Shown here one piece after another: positions 9,425 to 21,624 of a stretch of 47,591 nucleotides of DNA (within the stretch, counting starts at the first letter, position 1; each line of letters starts with the position of its first letter). The stretch spans positions 1 through 47,591 of the forward strand of contig JAOALB010000256.1 in assembly GCA_025331125.1 (NCBI GenBank), read 5' to 3'. The notes under the pieces are model-generated. The model worked only from the letters and a program-made list of their open reading frames with translations. It did no database searches and was not told the DNA's origin. The position numbers and the translations under genes were made by a program. This stretch comes from Mycogone perniciosa (Eukaryota; Ascomycota; Sordariomycetes; Hypocreales; Hypocreaceae).

Positions 9425-11799
9425 TTGCGCTATTCGGCTGCAAATAGCTATATTACTTATATAAATCAAAATTCCAGGTAATCCATTTTAATACTTTTAA
9501 TATAAGGGTAACTAAGGCAAATTATATAGTTTTTAGTATTAATAATATATAGTTTAGTTATAGGCTTTAGCGCAGTATAGTGTTTAGTTAATGCTTTGCA
9601 GGTATTAGTTTCTTTTTAGCTATTTCCTTTTTTTCCTTTTTTATACTTTTTTTTAATATTTATTATAATAGGCCTAGCTTTTTTAAGTTTTTTTTATAAA
9701 AGTTTTATATTACCTTTTTTTAGCTTTATAAGTCTTTAACTAATTATTATATAATAGTATAGTATTTTTATTTAATAAAGTAATAAAATCTATTATTATT
9801 ATTATAATTTAAAAGCACTTTAAACTTTTATTTCTTTTATACTTTATTTATATTATTTTCTTTTTTTAATATTTTACTTTAAATATTTTTTAGTTTAGCT
9901 TTATTAATTATCTTTTATTTATAATGCAGTAAAGTAGCTATTTTAAGTTATAAAAGGGAGTTATATAAAACTAGGAAAATTGTTATATTTTCTAGCAGGC
10001 TAATAATAATATAGGCTTATAGGTATACTTTTATTATTATATAAAGCCCTGCCTATTTATTATCTAGCTTCTTTATTAGCTAGTTAGTCTTTATATTAAT
10101 AAAGACTTTTTACTTAATAGTATAAACTAGTAATACCTTTCTTTATATATTTGCGTTTTCTTTATATCTTTTTCTTAAGGCCTTAGCGAGGGCTTTTAGC
10201 TATATAATAATACATTTAAATTACTTAATAATAGTATTAGCACGGAAAAACTCTCTTTTCTTTACAGTAAAGAGGTTTAGCGGGCAGGGCTATAAAGGCT
10301 TTAGCTTTAAGTAAGGGTTAAAACTATAATTAGCGAAAAACAGTAATATATTTATAGTTTTAAATACTATATTATTTACAGCAAATTTAGCTAATAGAAG
10401 CTAATAGACCTAGTTATGTTAATAAGAGTTAATAAAAGCTTATAAGTATTAGTTTATATTTATATTAATTTTTTTAATTTAGCTATTAGTTGTAAAGTAA
10501 AAGCCTAATAACTATTTTAATATTACTTTTAATTGCTATAAAAGTTATTTTTAGAATTTTAATATAAACTATATATTATAGTTTAATATAATATTATTAA
10601 CTATATTATAAAGGCAGTAAATCCTATTAATAAATATATTACGTAGCTTTTTTATTAATAATAACATAATTGGTATAAAATAATATATTTTCATAAAGCA
10701 GTAGACTATTATTAATAAATATTTATAAATAATATTATAGTAGCGGGATTTAAATAGCAGTATAATATAATTAATAAAGATATTTAACTATATATAAAAT
10801 AAAACTAATAATAGTTAAAGGAAGCCTTATAGTAAGGATTGCGAGGCTTTTATTTTCATATATAGTGTATAGGCTTATATAAATACTTTAATGTCTTTTA
10901 AGATCTATAGCTATTAATATATCCGGTTAATAAGGTCTCGAGTTTTAAACCTACCTAAGTATCTGGCTAGGCTATTTAAGTGGTTTCTAAATAGGATTTA
11001 TATATAAAGTTTATTATTAAAGGGAATAAAACGCTGCTTTTAGTAATAAACTTTATTAGTTATTATTTAGCAGTTATTTATTGTAATTTAAAGTTTTCTA
11101 TAGAGTTATTTTAGCTATTAGCAGATATTAAGCTTTTAAAGCGCAGTTATTATTTCTTTCGCTATAGTATTTCGTTTATATACTGCGGCAATTAGGTTAT
11201 TAATTAATTTACCTTTTACTAGTATTATTATAGCTATAAGGGCAGCCTTTATAAATAGTTTAATATTTAATGAAACTTTTCTTAAAATATCGCCTAAGCT
11301 TTAAAGCTAAAAGAACTTTATAGGAGGATAATATATTACCTGTTTTTAATTTAGTTATTAAAGGGGTTTAATTTCGCAGGCTTATTTTCTGCTTTTCTAC
11401 TTAAAGCGTTAAGCTTTATAGCTTTACAGCTAGGTCAGTAAATAATATAAAGGTTAAAGCTAGAGAGGAATTTAAACTATTAAACTTACTGCTAATTTAA
11501 GGCTTTTTACTATTTCTCTCTTTAAATATATAGTTAATCTTTCTTTAAAAGCTTATTTAACAGTGCAGTTATTTTAAACTATTTTTAAATAAAATAGCAA
11601 TAGAAATTTGCAACGCTAAGAAACTTTTATAAGTCTTTTACTCCTTTACGTAATTGCTAGTTTAATATAGCTTTAACTTTTTTAGGATTTATTTTTAATC
11701 CCTTTAAAGTAATAATTAAATTAAAATATTTTATTTTTATTATTTATATTTAATAATATTAATTTAAAGGCTAATATTTTAAAGGCAGGCTATAACTTT

Positions 11800-12060
11800 A
11801 TATATATATTTTTAATGCCTTTTTTAATATAATCAATATATAAAGATATTATTAAAGTATATTATATAAATACAGTTAAAGAGATTATAAAAAGCATAGT
11901 TAATATAGTATTAAAATATAGTAGGCGCATTATAGAGGCTAAAAGGTATAATTAATATTTTAAAGAGGCTAAACTTTATAATAAATACTATTTTCTATAT
12001 ATCCCCTTTCGCGATATAAAGGTTATTAAACGCAGAGATAATATTAACTTTTATATATAC
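11800..12060 (-). pseudogene. el1 reverse transcriptase relic
   Basis: Minus-strand reading gives A-F-N-N-L-Y-I-A-K-G-D (near 12010-12040), then F-S-L-F-K and a catalytic box Y-F-N-N-I-F-I-Y (near 11840-11860). This follows the Ty3/gypsy pattern ...AFNKLRIAKGDEWKTAF...GLFEY...YLDDILIYS, with the catalytic Asp pair changed to Asn-Asn. Non-functional. Confidence 0.75.
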
Positions 12061-13289
12061 TTTTATATAGCTTAAAGCATTAAAGGTTTTTTAAATTAAT
12101 AGCAGTAGGTATTAATTTTTAATAGTAATATTATTTAACTTTTAGTAATTTTAATAAATATAAATACTGCCTTTTAATTTTATAGCTAAAAGGAGGGGAG
12201 TAGTATATTATACTTGCGATTTATAGATAAATCTTTTCGCTAAGTTATTATTTAACTATTTTTTTATTACTTACAGTTTATTAGGTAAAAATAGCCTATT
12301 CTTTTAATATAGTAACTCTTTTCTTAGCAGTATTTTAATTTTATAGTTTTAAGTTTATTATAAAAGAAGTTTATTTACTGTCTTTAATAGGAAGGCGTTA
12401 TATAAGTTATATAGCTAAAATCGTAGTTTTTTTTAAAATATTTAGTTTATTAAGCTTAGGTTTTCCTACTATAGATTTCTTAATATTAGCGGCTATAATC
12501 TTTTTTAATTATATTAAAGAGTAGTATTTATTAATAAAGTGATATATTTCTTTAAATAATATTATTTTTACTTTAATATAGTCTTTTTATTTTATAAATA
12601 TTTATTAAAAAAACTTATTTAAAAGCTTTAATAAAATAATAGATATTAATTCTTTAATTTTAATAATTTAATTAATCTCCTTTTAAGTTACTTTTATTGC
12701 GCGGATATATAGTTATTAATAAAAGGTAACAAAGTTTATAGCTGCTATTATTTATATATTTATTATATTTAAATATATTTTTCAATTTTAAAGTTTAGTT
12801 TAATTTTATAAAAGTAATATATTAAAAAGTAATAATAATAGCTTTAATAAAGGTTTTCCTTTTTATTATTAACTGCAGATTATAAAAGTAGGCAATAGCT
12901 TTATATATATTTAATTTAAAATTATTTATACCTATATTTCTTTATTATTAGTTTTATTATATTTGCAGGTTATATAGTAATTTTAATTTAATATTAAAGT
13001 TTATAAAATATATAGTTTAAAAGCCCTTTTTTTAGTTAAGTTATAATTTATTTCTTTTAAAGTATTTTTAATTAATAGTTATTAATATAGTATAATTTTT
13101 TATTTAATTAAATTAGGCTTTATTTTATTTAAAGTATTTTTAAGTATTAATTACTAGTAATATATATTTTTTATATTAGCTTTAATAAAGTTATTTTTTA
13201 TTTTAACTACTATTAAAACCTATATAAGGCTAGCTATACTTCTTAAAAGATAATAATTATAATAATAATAGGATTTATAGGTAATAGTT

Positions 13290-13560
13290 AACTTTTTTTA
13301 ATTAATATTAAAGTTATATTCTTTTAATTATAAAAGGCTAAAGATTATAAATATATTATTAGGGATATTTATAATAAAAAAAAGGCAAAGCTTTTTATAA
13401 AAGTTAATTATAGTTTATATAATAAAAAAATTTAAATTTTTATTAGCTATACTTTTATTAATAAATAAAAGATTTTTAATAAATAGCTGTTATTAAATAA
13501 TAATATTAAATCGCTTAATAAAAGCGTAGTTAATAAAAGTTTAAAGTATATAGCTATTAT
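13290..13560 (-). pseudogene. el1 aspartic protease relic
   Basis: Minus-strand reading ends F-F-I-I-N-I-P-N-N-I-F-I-I-F-S-L followed by L-K-E-Y-N. This matches the C-terminal flap region of Ty3/gypsy proteases (...FFITNIPNHDFILGLPWL..YNP.IDW). Equivalent relics are at about 25,840-26,080 in el2 (minus) and 19,680-19,900 in el3 (plus). Confidence 0.6.
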
Positions 13561-15428
13561 TTATTAAAGCCTTTATATTAATATAGATATTATATATAAA
13601 CCATAATCTAATTTATATTAAAAGGGATTTACTATTTATTATGTTAAATTTAAAGGGTTTTCGATTAAAAAAATAATAGTAAATCTATTTAAGATAATAG
13701 TTTTATTTATAGTTAACCTTTACTTGCAACTTTTAATACAGGTTAATTTTTTCTTTAACTTATAATTTAAGTTTAGGCTTTTAATAAGTAAAGCTAGCTA
13801 AATTAAAGTAAACTAAAAGTTAATAAAGCAGTACTATTATTATTATCTTTATTAATACTTAAAAAGGGTATATTATTTAAAGCTTAGATTTATAGGTTAT
13901 TTAAATATGATAGGTAATATTAATGCGCTATTAAGGTTTAATTATTATACTTTACTAAGCTATTTTATTATTAGCTTTAAAATACTATTAGGTTAAAGTG
14001 TAGTTAATATAGTTAAATTTAGCAATTTTAAGTTTATATTTAATATAAATTGCTTTAATATATATTAAACTGTTTTTTTTATTATATTTATTAAAGCTAT
14101 AGTTTACTTTTTTATGCTAAAAGTAAAGTCTTTTCGTAATATATTCTTTATAAAAGATTTAACGGTAAAGTAATAAAGTATATATAATATTTAGCTATAT
14201 TAGGTTACTGGCTAGCGCTAAGGCAGCAGTTTAGTTATTTTACTAATATTAATAATATTACTATTAATATTAATACTGCTATTATTAATAACTTTATTAA
14301 CGCTAATTTATTTAAGCAGTATAAAGGGTATTATAATAAGCGCCTTTTTAAAGTTTATTATAGATAGTTTAATAAAGTTAATACTATTTTGTAAAATTAA
14401 ATATATTTAGCTTAGTTATTTAAGTCTTTATAGTATTAATAAGCTTTTAAAAGACCTTCATTTTTAAAGCCTTTATTATTTACTTAAAAGTTTTACTGCA
14501 TTTACTGCCTAATATAAATCACTTTACTATAAAGTTTTAAAAAGGCTTATTTAATATATATAAATTATTAAAAAACTATAATACTTTTTAAAGAAAATTC
14601 ATTATTTTATATTATTTATTAAAGTTAATAAAAAGTATTATATTAATCTTTTAATACTATTAAATACAGTTATAAAAGCTTTTAATAATAGTATTAAAGT
14701 TTCTTTATTGCAGTTAATATATATTTCTTTTTAAAAGACTTATCATATATAAAATCTTTTTAAATTTAATTAAAGAAATTAATTACTTGCCTATAAAATC
14801 AATATTAATTTAAAAATACTAGTTAATATATTTTTATTAATATTTAATAATATCCTTTTATTTACTATTAAATTACTTAAAGTCTTTAATTTAACAGTAA
14901 TTAAATAAACAATTATTTTTAAAGCTTAATAATAAAGCTATATTTAAAGCTTTAACCTAGACTTTAATTTATACTTTAAAGTTTTAATTTTTAGCTGCCT
15001 ACTTTAAAACTTCTAATTTAAAAGTTTATTTTTATTTTTCTGTTAAATTAAGCCTTTTTTAATTATTTGATTCAAAAGATAAAATTAATAATAAAGATTA
15101 TTATTTTTAATAATTGCATTTATTAAATATATATAATTACTATTAATATTAAATTTTTATAAGGTTTTAAAGAGAAAAAGGAAAAGTATATGCTTTATAG
15201 CTAAAACTATAGTCTATTAGGCTAAATTAAGCTGTAAAGTAAAGTTTAAGGCATTTATATTTATTTTACTTATAATTAGTTTTTTATAGATATAAGGTTT
15301 AAGGGATAAAGGCTAGCCTATAAAGGCATTATTATAGGCTTAGGAATAAAAGGGGATTTAAAGGGAATTTATAATTAGTTAAATATATGCCTTGTAACAG
15401 TGCAGTTAAGTTAAAGGATAGCCTAAAC

Positions 15429-15600
15429 TATTACGGCACGGAAAGGCAGGCTAGGGCAAATATTGTTGTTGTACTGTTGAGAGCGAGAAAGCCCTAAGGC
15501 TCTATAGAAAGCTATAGCTAGGAACGCGTTGGGGCCTGGTTATATAACCGGGGCTTACGTGACAGGGCGTTAATATAGCGTTACGGTTAGTGCTGTAATA
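15429..15600 (-). repeat. el1 5' LTR (172 bp)
   Basis: It has 11-base inverted ends, TATTACGGCAC at 15429 and a mutated GTGCTGTAATA at 15600. Internally it is better preserved than the left LTR (for example GTGACAGGGCG is kept). The inner neighbour read on the minus strand starts GTTTAGGCTATCC, with no canonical TGG at the primer-binding position. Confidence 0.9.
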
Positions 15601-16460
15601 AACCTTTACGTTTAAATTCTAGCAAGCATTTATAAATTAATTAAATATAAATTATAAGCTTAATACTATATATTACCTATAAATAAATAAATAGATAAAA
15701 TGTATTAACTAGGTTATTAAAGTTTATTTAAAAAGTTATATTAACTTTAACTAAAACAATTAAGTAAAAAAACTAATAATTATATAAATATCCTATAATA
15801 GTAATAGTTTAAAGTTAACTAGACTTAGCCTTATATATATTAATTATAACTTTACACTAAATATATATAAAGCGTTAAAGAAAGGCCTATATAGTAATAA
15901 AGTATAAATTAAAGCTACAAATATAAAGCAGTTATATAAAGAAATATAGGTATACCTTTAGTTTATATAAAGAAAAATAAAAAGATATACCAATAAATAT
16001 AAATTAAAAGGACTAATCTTTAAAGAGGGAAATATAGTCTACCTATACTAATATTCATTAAAAAAAAAGACCATAAATATTAAAATAATGCAATTAAGTA
16101 ATAAATTAAATTTTAAAAAACTTAAACTTTACTTAATTAAAAAGGTTATTTTAAAAGTTAGTTATAAACTTATACTATTAAATAGTATCTGGATTTACCT
16201 AGTATTTTATATTTTATTACTTAAAAACATATTATAAAATAAATTAAAAAATAAACTAATTATAGACTTAATTAAAGTCTTAATAGTTAAAAAAAATATA
16301 AAGTTAAAGAAATTAAAGCTATAAAAATAAAAGATAATAAACGCTAATATTTAATAAAGTGGAAAAACTATAAAGAGGAATATAACTCCTAAGACCTTAA
16401 AAAACACTTTAAGCACTCCTAAACGACTCTATAACAATTCCACCAAAATCTTAACTTACT
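15601..16460 (+). pseudogene. Element A integrase right part and chromodomain relic
   Basis: After el1 the frame resumes T-F-T-F-K-F-x-Q-A-F, continuing the integrase core and its conserved PQTDGQTER region in mutated form (about 15660-15720). A C-terminal chromodomain-like block follows near 16320-16420 (Y-L-I-K-W-K-N-Y-K-E-E-Y-N-S then a lost Trp and KKHFKHS). Chromodomains steer chromovirus integration to heterochromatin marks. Element D carries the same block on the minus strand at about 38540-38620. The region is dead through many stops. Confidence 0.75.
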
Positions 16461-17121
16461 AATAATAGATTAAGCGGCCTAAAAGCAGTCTAATCAATTA
16501 TATTAATAGCCTTAAAAGAATATAGATTAATAGCAGCTTTTACTTTACAATATTCCGCCTTATTTAACTTATCTAGAGATTTAAGACTATAATAAACTAT
16601 TTTATAACTATAAAACACTATAGACTAACACTATTATTTTAAATACGCCAATTTTATAAAGGCCTTATTTACCTCTTATTAAATATAAAGTAAACAAGCC
16701 TTAATCTTTTCTTCTTTTCACTTTATCTTTTACTTTTCTAAAATTATATATTGCGCTATATTACAAATTAAAAGAAATTAGTAAAGTTAATAAAACATAA
16801 ACCTGCAGAGAGTATAATACTAAAACTATTATATAAATAACCTTACTATATACACTTACTATAATATATATTATCTATAATTATCTTATAAAAACAATTA
16901 TAACTATAATAGGATAAATAAAGTATAATAAAATTACTAGTAGCCTTAATTAATGGAAAAAGAGCTAGGCGCTATTTAGTTTTATAAAAACAACACTTCG
17001 CTATATGATTTAATATTCTATTAGTAAAAATATAAAATATAAAATAAAGGCACTATACCTATAAACTATAAAGGATAGCAGTATTTAAAGAAAAACTAAT
17101 AGGTTTTAAAGATAAACCTAA

Positions 17122-17137
17122 TAAAAGGAGGACATTA
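17122..17137 (+). other. Element A polypurine tract
   Basis: AATAAAAGGAGGACAT precedes the 3' LTR and is the purine-rich site expected to prime plus-strand DNA synthesis. Its position fixes the orientation of element A as plus. Confidence 0.6.
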
Positions 17138-17522
17138 TATGATAGTCTAACTATTATAAAAATATAATATAATATATACTTAAAGGAACCTTAAATAGAT
17201 AAACTAATTAGCATTAAATCACTTAGGTTACTATAAACTATAAAGTAATTCTAGTAAGTTAGCGAAAAGACTTATAATAGATTATTAAGAAAATAAATAT
17301 AATTTAAAGTAATCTATAATTATTCCCTTTATATATATAACTAGCTTATTACTTATTTAATATAGTTATTTAAATAGTCGTTAATATAATTATTTACCTA
17401 AACCACCAGTTTTATAAAATAGTAACTATATTACCCTGCTTAGTATTTATCCCTGACCTCTCTATCAATATAAACCTATGAACCTCGGTTTGACTGTTGA
17501 GAACTAACCCCGGATCGTCACA
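17138..17522 (+). repeat. Element A 3' LTR (385 bp)
   Basis: 385 bp ending in GATCGTCACA. Its reverse complement aligns along its whole length with the 387-bp solo LTR at 36726-37112 and with the left LTR of element D. The left two-thirds is AT-mutated, whereas the right end (17440-17522) keeps near-normal GC. Flanking five-mers (CATTA inside, GTTAC outside) are as expected for the 3' end of an element. Confidence 0.85.
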
Positions 17523-17525
17523 GTT

Positions 17526-17540
17526 ACCAATAGGATTGGT
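17526..17540. repeat. Small CCAAT inverted repeat between two LTRs
   Basis: ACCAAT-AGG-ATTGGT lies in the 20-base gap between the element A 3' LTR and the next LTR start at 17543. It may be chance. Confidence 0.4.
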
Positions 17541-17542
17541 GC

Positions 17543-17760
17543 TGTTTCGGGGGGTAACTGATAACCTAACGTACCTGCATTTCCTGGTTGGCTTACCCGA
17601 GAAAAGTCGGCTGTATATTTAAGTGGCTACTATAGTAGGAAAGCAATAAAGGATACAAAAGTAATTATTAATTACTAGTAACTAGTAGTATTATAACTAA
17701 ATAGTTCTGTATATTATTATAACTTTATTAATACAGGAATATAATAAAGGAGATACCTAC
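17543..17760 (+). repeat. LTR start of the TGTTTCGGGGGG type
   Basis: About 97 bases (17543-17640) match the window-end sequence at 47498-47591: the GGGGGTAACTGAT start, a TTACCCGAGNAAAGTCRG block and a TATTTAAG box that could be a TATA element. It keeps normal GC up to about 17650. The 3' end of this LTR could not be placed. Confidence 0.6.
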
Positions 17761-17860
17761 AGGAATATTATATAAAAAGACTAATAGGTATAGAATTATA
17801 TATATTACAATAAAATAGAAATTTATTTTTATAATTTAATAATAAAAGTTTATGTAAATT

Positions 17861-17950
17861 ATTAAAGAAATAAATATAATTTAAAGTAATTTATAATTAT
17901 TACTTATATATATAATTGTTTATTATTTATTAAATAAAGTTAATTAAATA
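17861..17950 (+). repeat. Fragment resembling element A LTR
   Basis: About 85 bases align with element A LTR 17281-17365 (AAATAAATATAATTTAAAGTAAT followed by TTATATATATAA). It then diverges. It may be a scrap of LTR or a segment shared by two LTR families. Confidence 0.4.
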
Positions 17951-20900
17951 ATAATTATTAATTATTTAATTAACTATATTAATTTTTAATATATTATTTA
18001 ATAATAATTATTTCCATTAATTTAAATAATTACCTTTTAATATCCTTTACTTTCTTGAAATATAATATCCTTTTATTAAATTTTATAATAAAAAGAACCT
18101 ATAATAATATTATAGTATTAACTATAATGCAATATTAATACTTTATTATATAGACTTTGGTTATATAATAAGGCCTTGATATATTCCTAGCTATATTTAT
18201 TAATAAAGCCTTAAAGCCTTAAAGGCTTTTTACTTTTTATAATATAATAATAATATTTACTTTAATTTACTTTCCTATACTATAATAGTTTATATTATCT
18301 TTTAATTTACCAGCACTATTGTAAAGTATATATTTAATGAATTATAAATTTCCTTAAATTCCTTATTTGTTTTTTGAATTTAAAATAATAGCTTTATAGT
18401 TTAGCCTTTACCCTTTAAATTTTATGTTTATAAGAAATTAATTATAAGTAAAATGAATATAAATAATTTAAATTTTACTTTATAGCTTAACTTAGCTTAA
18501 TAAAATATCATTGTAACTATAAAGTTAATACCTTTTTTTTAAAAGGAACTATATAAAAATCTAATATTAATAGTAATTATATATATTAAATAGATATAAT
18601 TATTAAAAATAATAATTATTATTATTAAGCTTTTTAAATTAAATAATAAGTAAAAGTATAATTATATAAAAAATATAAACGTTTAAATAAAGACTTTTAA
18701 AGTAAATAGTTAAAAATTAAGACTTTAAAGTATAAATTAAAGTTTAAGTTAAAATATTAAATATTATTTTACTATTAAACTTTAAAGATAATAATCTACT
18801 TAATTACTATTAAATTAAAACTTTAAATAATTTACTAATAAATAAACAAAAATCATTCAATATTAATAAAAATATATTAATTAATACTTTTAAATTTATA
18901 TTACTTTATAAATAATTAATTAATCTTTTTAATAAAGTTTATAAAGATTTATATATTATAAGCCTTTTGAAAGGAAATATATATTAACTATAATAAAGAA
19001 AGTTTTATACTATTATTATAAATTTTAATAGCTTTATTTAATAATATTAAAAGATTAATATAATATTTTTTATTAATTATAATAAATAATATAAAATTAT
19101 TTATTTATTTTAAAAAGTATTATAGTGTTTTAATTATATATATATTGAATAATACTTTTTAAAGGTTTATTATAATATTATTTATTTTAAATAATAAATA
19201 TAATAAAATTCTTAAATAAATAATAAAGGCTTTAAAGATTAAGATATTTTAAAGATTTATTAATATAATAAAAAGTTAATTTTATTAAATAATATTAACT
19301 TTATTAAGTTATTTAAAATATACTTTTTTTAATTATTAATAAAAATAATAATAATAATATTGCTTTATTAAGTTTTAATTTATTATAATTTAATTAATTA
19401 CTTTTAATAAAAGTTAAATTTAATTTATAAATTAAACATAAAATCAAGTTTTATTAAGAGTTATAAATAAAAGCTAATTAAAAATAATCCTTTAATTTTA
19501 AAATAAATTTATTACTGCTTTTTTAATTTAAAGTCTTTTATATTTAAATTCATAAATAATAATTGTTTTTTAATATAAACTATATTAGTTTTTATATACA
19601 GTATTTATATTAATATAAAAGGGTTAATAAATAGTAATTATATTGTTAAAGCTTTCTTTAATTGCGCTTTTATCTAATCATTTAATATTATTATTTAATA
19701 ATTATTATTTATTAAAAACCTTTTTTTATTAATAAAAATATAATTAATAAAGTTTTAAACCTTTCTATTATATATAGTATAATTAACTTATATAAAAGAC
19801 TTTACCTTTTTATATTATAAATATTTTAAATAATATATTTATTATTTTTAGCCTTTTATAATTAAAAGAAACATAAGTTTAATATTAATTCAAAACATTA
19901 ATTATTATTTCTAAACTTTATTATTATAATTATTACCTTTTAAAAATATAATTAACTTTCTATAAACCTTAATAATAATTAAAATAAAAAATAGTTTTAT
20001 TAAAGTTAATATAAAAAAATATATTATTAATAATTAATAATTAAAAATACTTTAAATAAAATAAAGTTTAATTTAATAAACTATTAATAATATAAAAATA
20101 ATAAAATGTTTAATTCTTTAAATAATATATTATTTTTATTATAATTCTTTATAAATTCTAAAAAAGATTTAGTATTATCTTTATTACCTTTACATCTTTA
20201 ATAATTATACTTTTTAATTGTTTAATACAATTATTGTATATTTAAGTATTTAATATAAACTTTTCTTTTAATATTTTCCTTTAATCTATTTACTATTTAA
20301 CCTTTCTTTTAAAAAGTTTACTATTTAATTAAATAATATTTACTTTAAAGCTAAACTTTCATTTATTAAATTAATAAAGTTTTAAAAAGGTTCTTAATTT
20401 TTAATTAATATACTATAAATCTTGATAAAATAGAAAAGGATTATCTTTAAAAGTATATTTATAATAAATATAACTTTAATATAGTTTTTATAGTTTTATA
20501 ACAAATTAATTTAATTAATTTAATCAATTTAAACTTTATAAAATAGTTGATTGCGCTTTTAATTTAGTTTCCTTTAAAATATTTAATAATATATCTTTTT
20601 TAAATAGCAGTAAAAGCATTTAATTATCTTTAAACTTTAAATTAAAGCGTTTAAGGGATTTAAATTAATATAATACAGGCTCTTTAATTTTAAATAACTT
20701 AGCCTAATATATTAAAGCTTTTTATTTACTATAGCTAATAGCCTTAAGTCTTTTAAAGTTTATTTCTTTTTTATTTCTTTTATATAGTAAAGAATATTAT
20801 TTTTAAGCTTTATTCTTTTAATAGTTTATATTTTAATATTAATTAATAGTATTATTATTTTATTATATAAATCTCCCCTTTTTTATATTTAACTATTATT

Positions 20901-21452
20901 CAATTTATTAAAGTATTTTATTATATTTCTTTATTATAAAAAAGATAATAAAAGATTATATTTATTATTAATATTCGGCAATAGAATACCTTTTTAATCT
21001 TTAAAATCCCCTTTAATTTATTAGGTTTCATTATTTAAATTTAAATTTATTTATAGCCTTTTATAGCTACATTTAAGTCTTTTATAATAATATATTCCTT
21101 TAATCCTGCTTTTTATATAAATTTAAATTAAATTAAGTTATTAAAAATATATATTAATACTTTTAAGTTTAAAATTATTAATAAATATAAAAGATATTAA
21201 TCCTTTTAATAATTGCCTTTAACCTTTATTACAAAGCCTACTTTTATTAAATTAATTTAATTAACAATCCTTTTTATGTATTTTTTATTTATAGTTTAAA
21301 TTATTAAAATAATTTCCTTTTTTCAACTTTCTTTTAAATACTTTTAATTTAATATTATTTTCAATAATTTCTTTAATTACTTTTTTTTTATTAAAGTAAA
21401 TAAATATTCCTTTTAATTTAAATTTCAAAATTACTGCCTAGTAGTTAATTAT

Positions 21453-21624
21453 TATCACAGTATAGAAAGGCAGGTCAGGGCAAATATTGTTGTTATGCTA
21501 TAGAGAGCGAGAAAGCCCTAAGGCTCTACAGAAAGCTATAGCTAGGAACGCGTTAGGGTCTAGTCACGTGACCGGGGCTTACGTAATAGGGCATTAATAT
21601 AGCGTCACAGTCAGTGCAGTAATA
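21453..21624 (-). repeat. el2 3' LTR (172 bp)
   Basis: It keeps more CpA and TpG steps than the el1 LTRs (for example TCACGTGACCGGGGCTTACGT). The polypurine tract follows at 21625-21640. Confidence 0.9.

Larger units (their letters stand above)
9237..15600 (-). mobile_element. el1: complete Ty3/gypsy retrotransposon nested in element A
   Basis: 6364 bp with two 172-bp LTRs (9237-9408 and 15429-15600) that begin TGTTAC-like and end GTAACA-like, mutated to TATTAC and GTAATA. Five-base target copies flank it: AACTT at 9232-9236 and AACCT at 15601-15605, differing by one C-to-T change. The polypurine tract next to the left LTR and the pol relics both place the coding sense on the minus strand. 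Pol order on that strand is protease, reverse transcriptase, then downstream pol, i.e. Ty3/gypsy. It is RIP-dead throughout, and lacks 324 bp of RNase H present in el2. Confidence 0.9.
4394..17522 (+). mobile_element. Element A: 5'-truncated Ty3/gypsy chromovirus, RIP-mutated, interrupted
   Basis: Plus-strand LTR retrotransposon relic in order gag zinc knuckle, reverse transcriptase, RNase H, integrase, chromodomain, polypurine tract, 3' LTR. Its left end at about 4394 is inside gag: alignment with the sister copy element D shows roughly 0.6 kb of gag/leader plus the 5' LTR missing. Element el1 splits it at 9236/15601. Removing el1 and one target copy restores the integrase frame. All domains carry many stops and Asp-to-Asn type changes; CpA and TpG are nearly absent, so it is dead. 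Confidence 0.85.
17543..21452 (+). mobile_element. el3: Ty3/gypsy relic, left part, RIP-mutated
   Basis: It starts with an LTR-like end TGTTTCGGGGGGTAACTGAT that recurs at 47498. Plus-strand bases 19,400-20,100 align base by base with the reverse complement of el1 13,070-13,750 and include the protease relic. el3 is therefore a divergent plus-strand relative of el1 and el2. Protease lies about 2.3 kb from the left end, as in el1. el2 is inserted at 21452, and the continuation is at 28161. Reverse transcriptase motifs could not be confirmed here. Confidence 0.65.
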
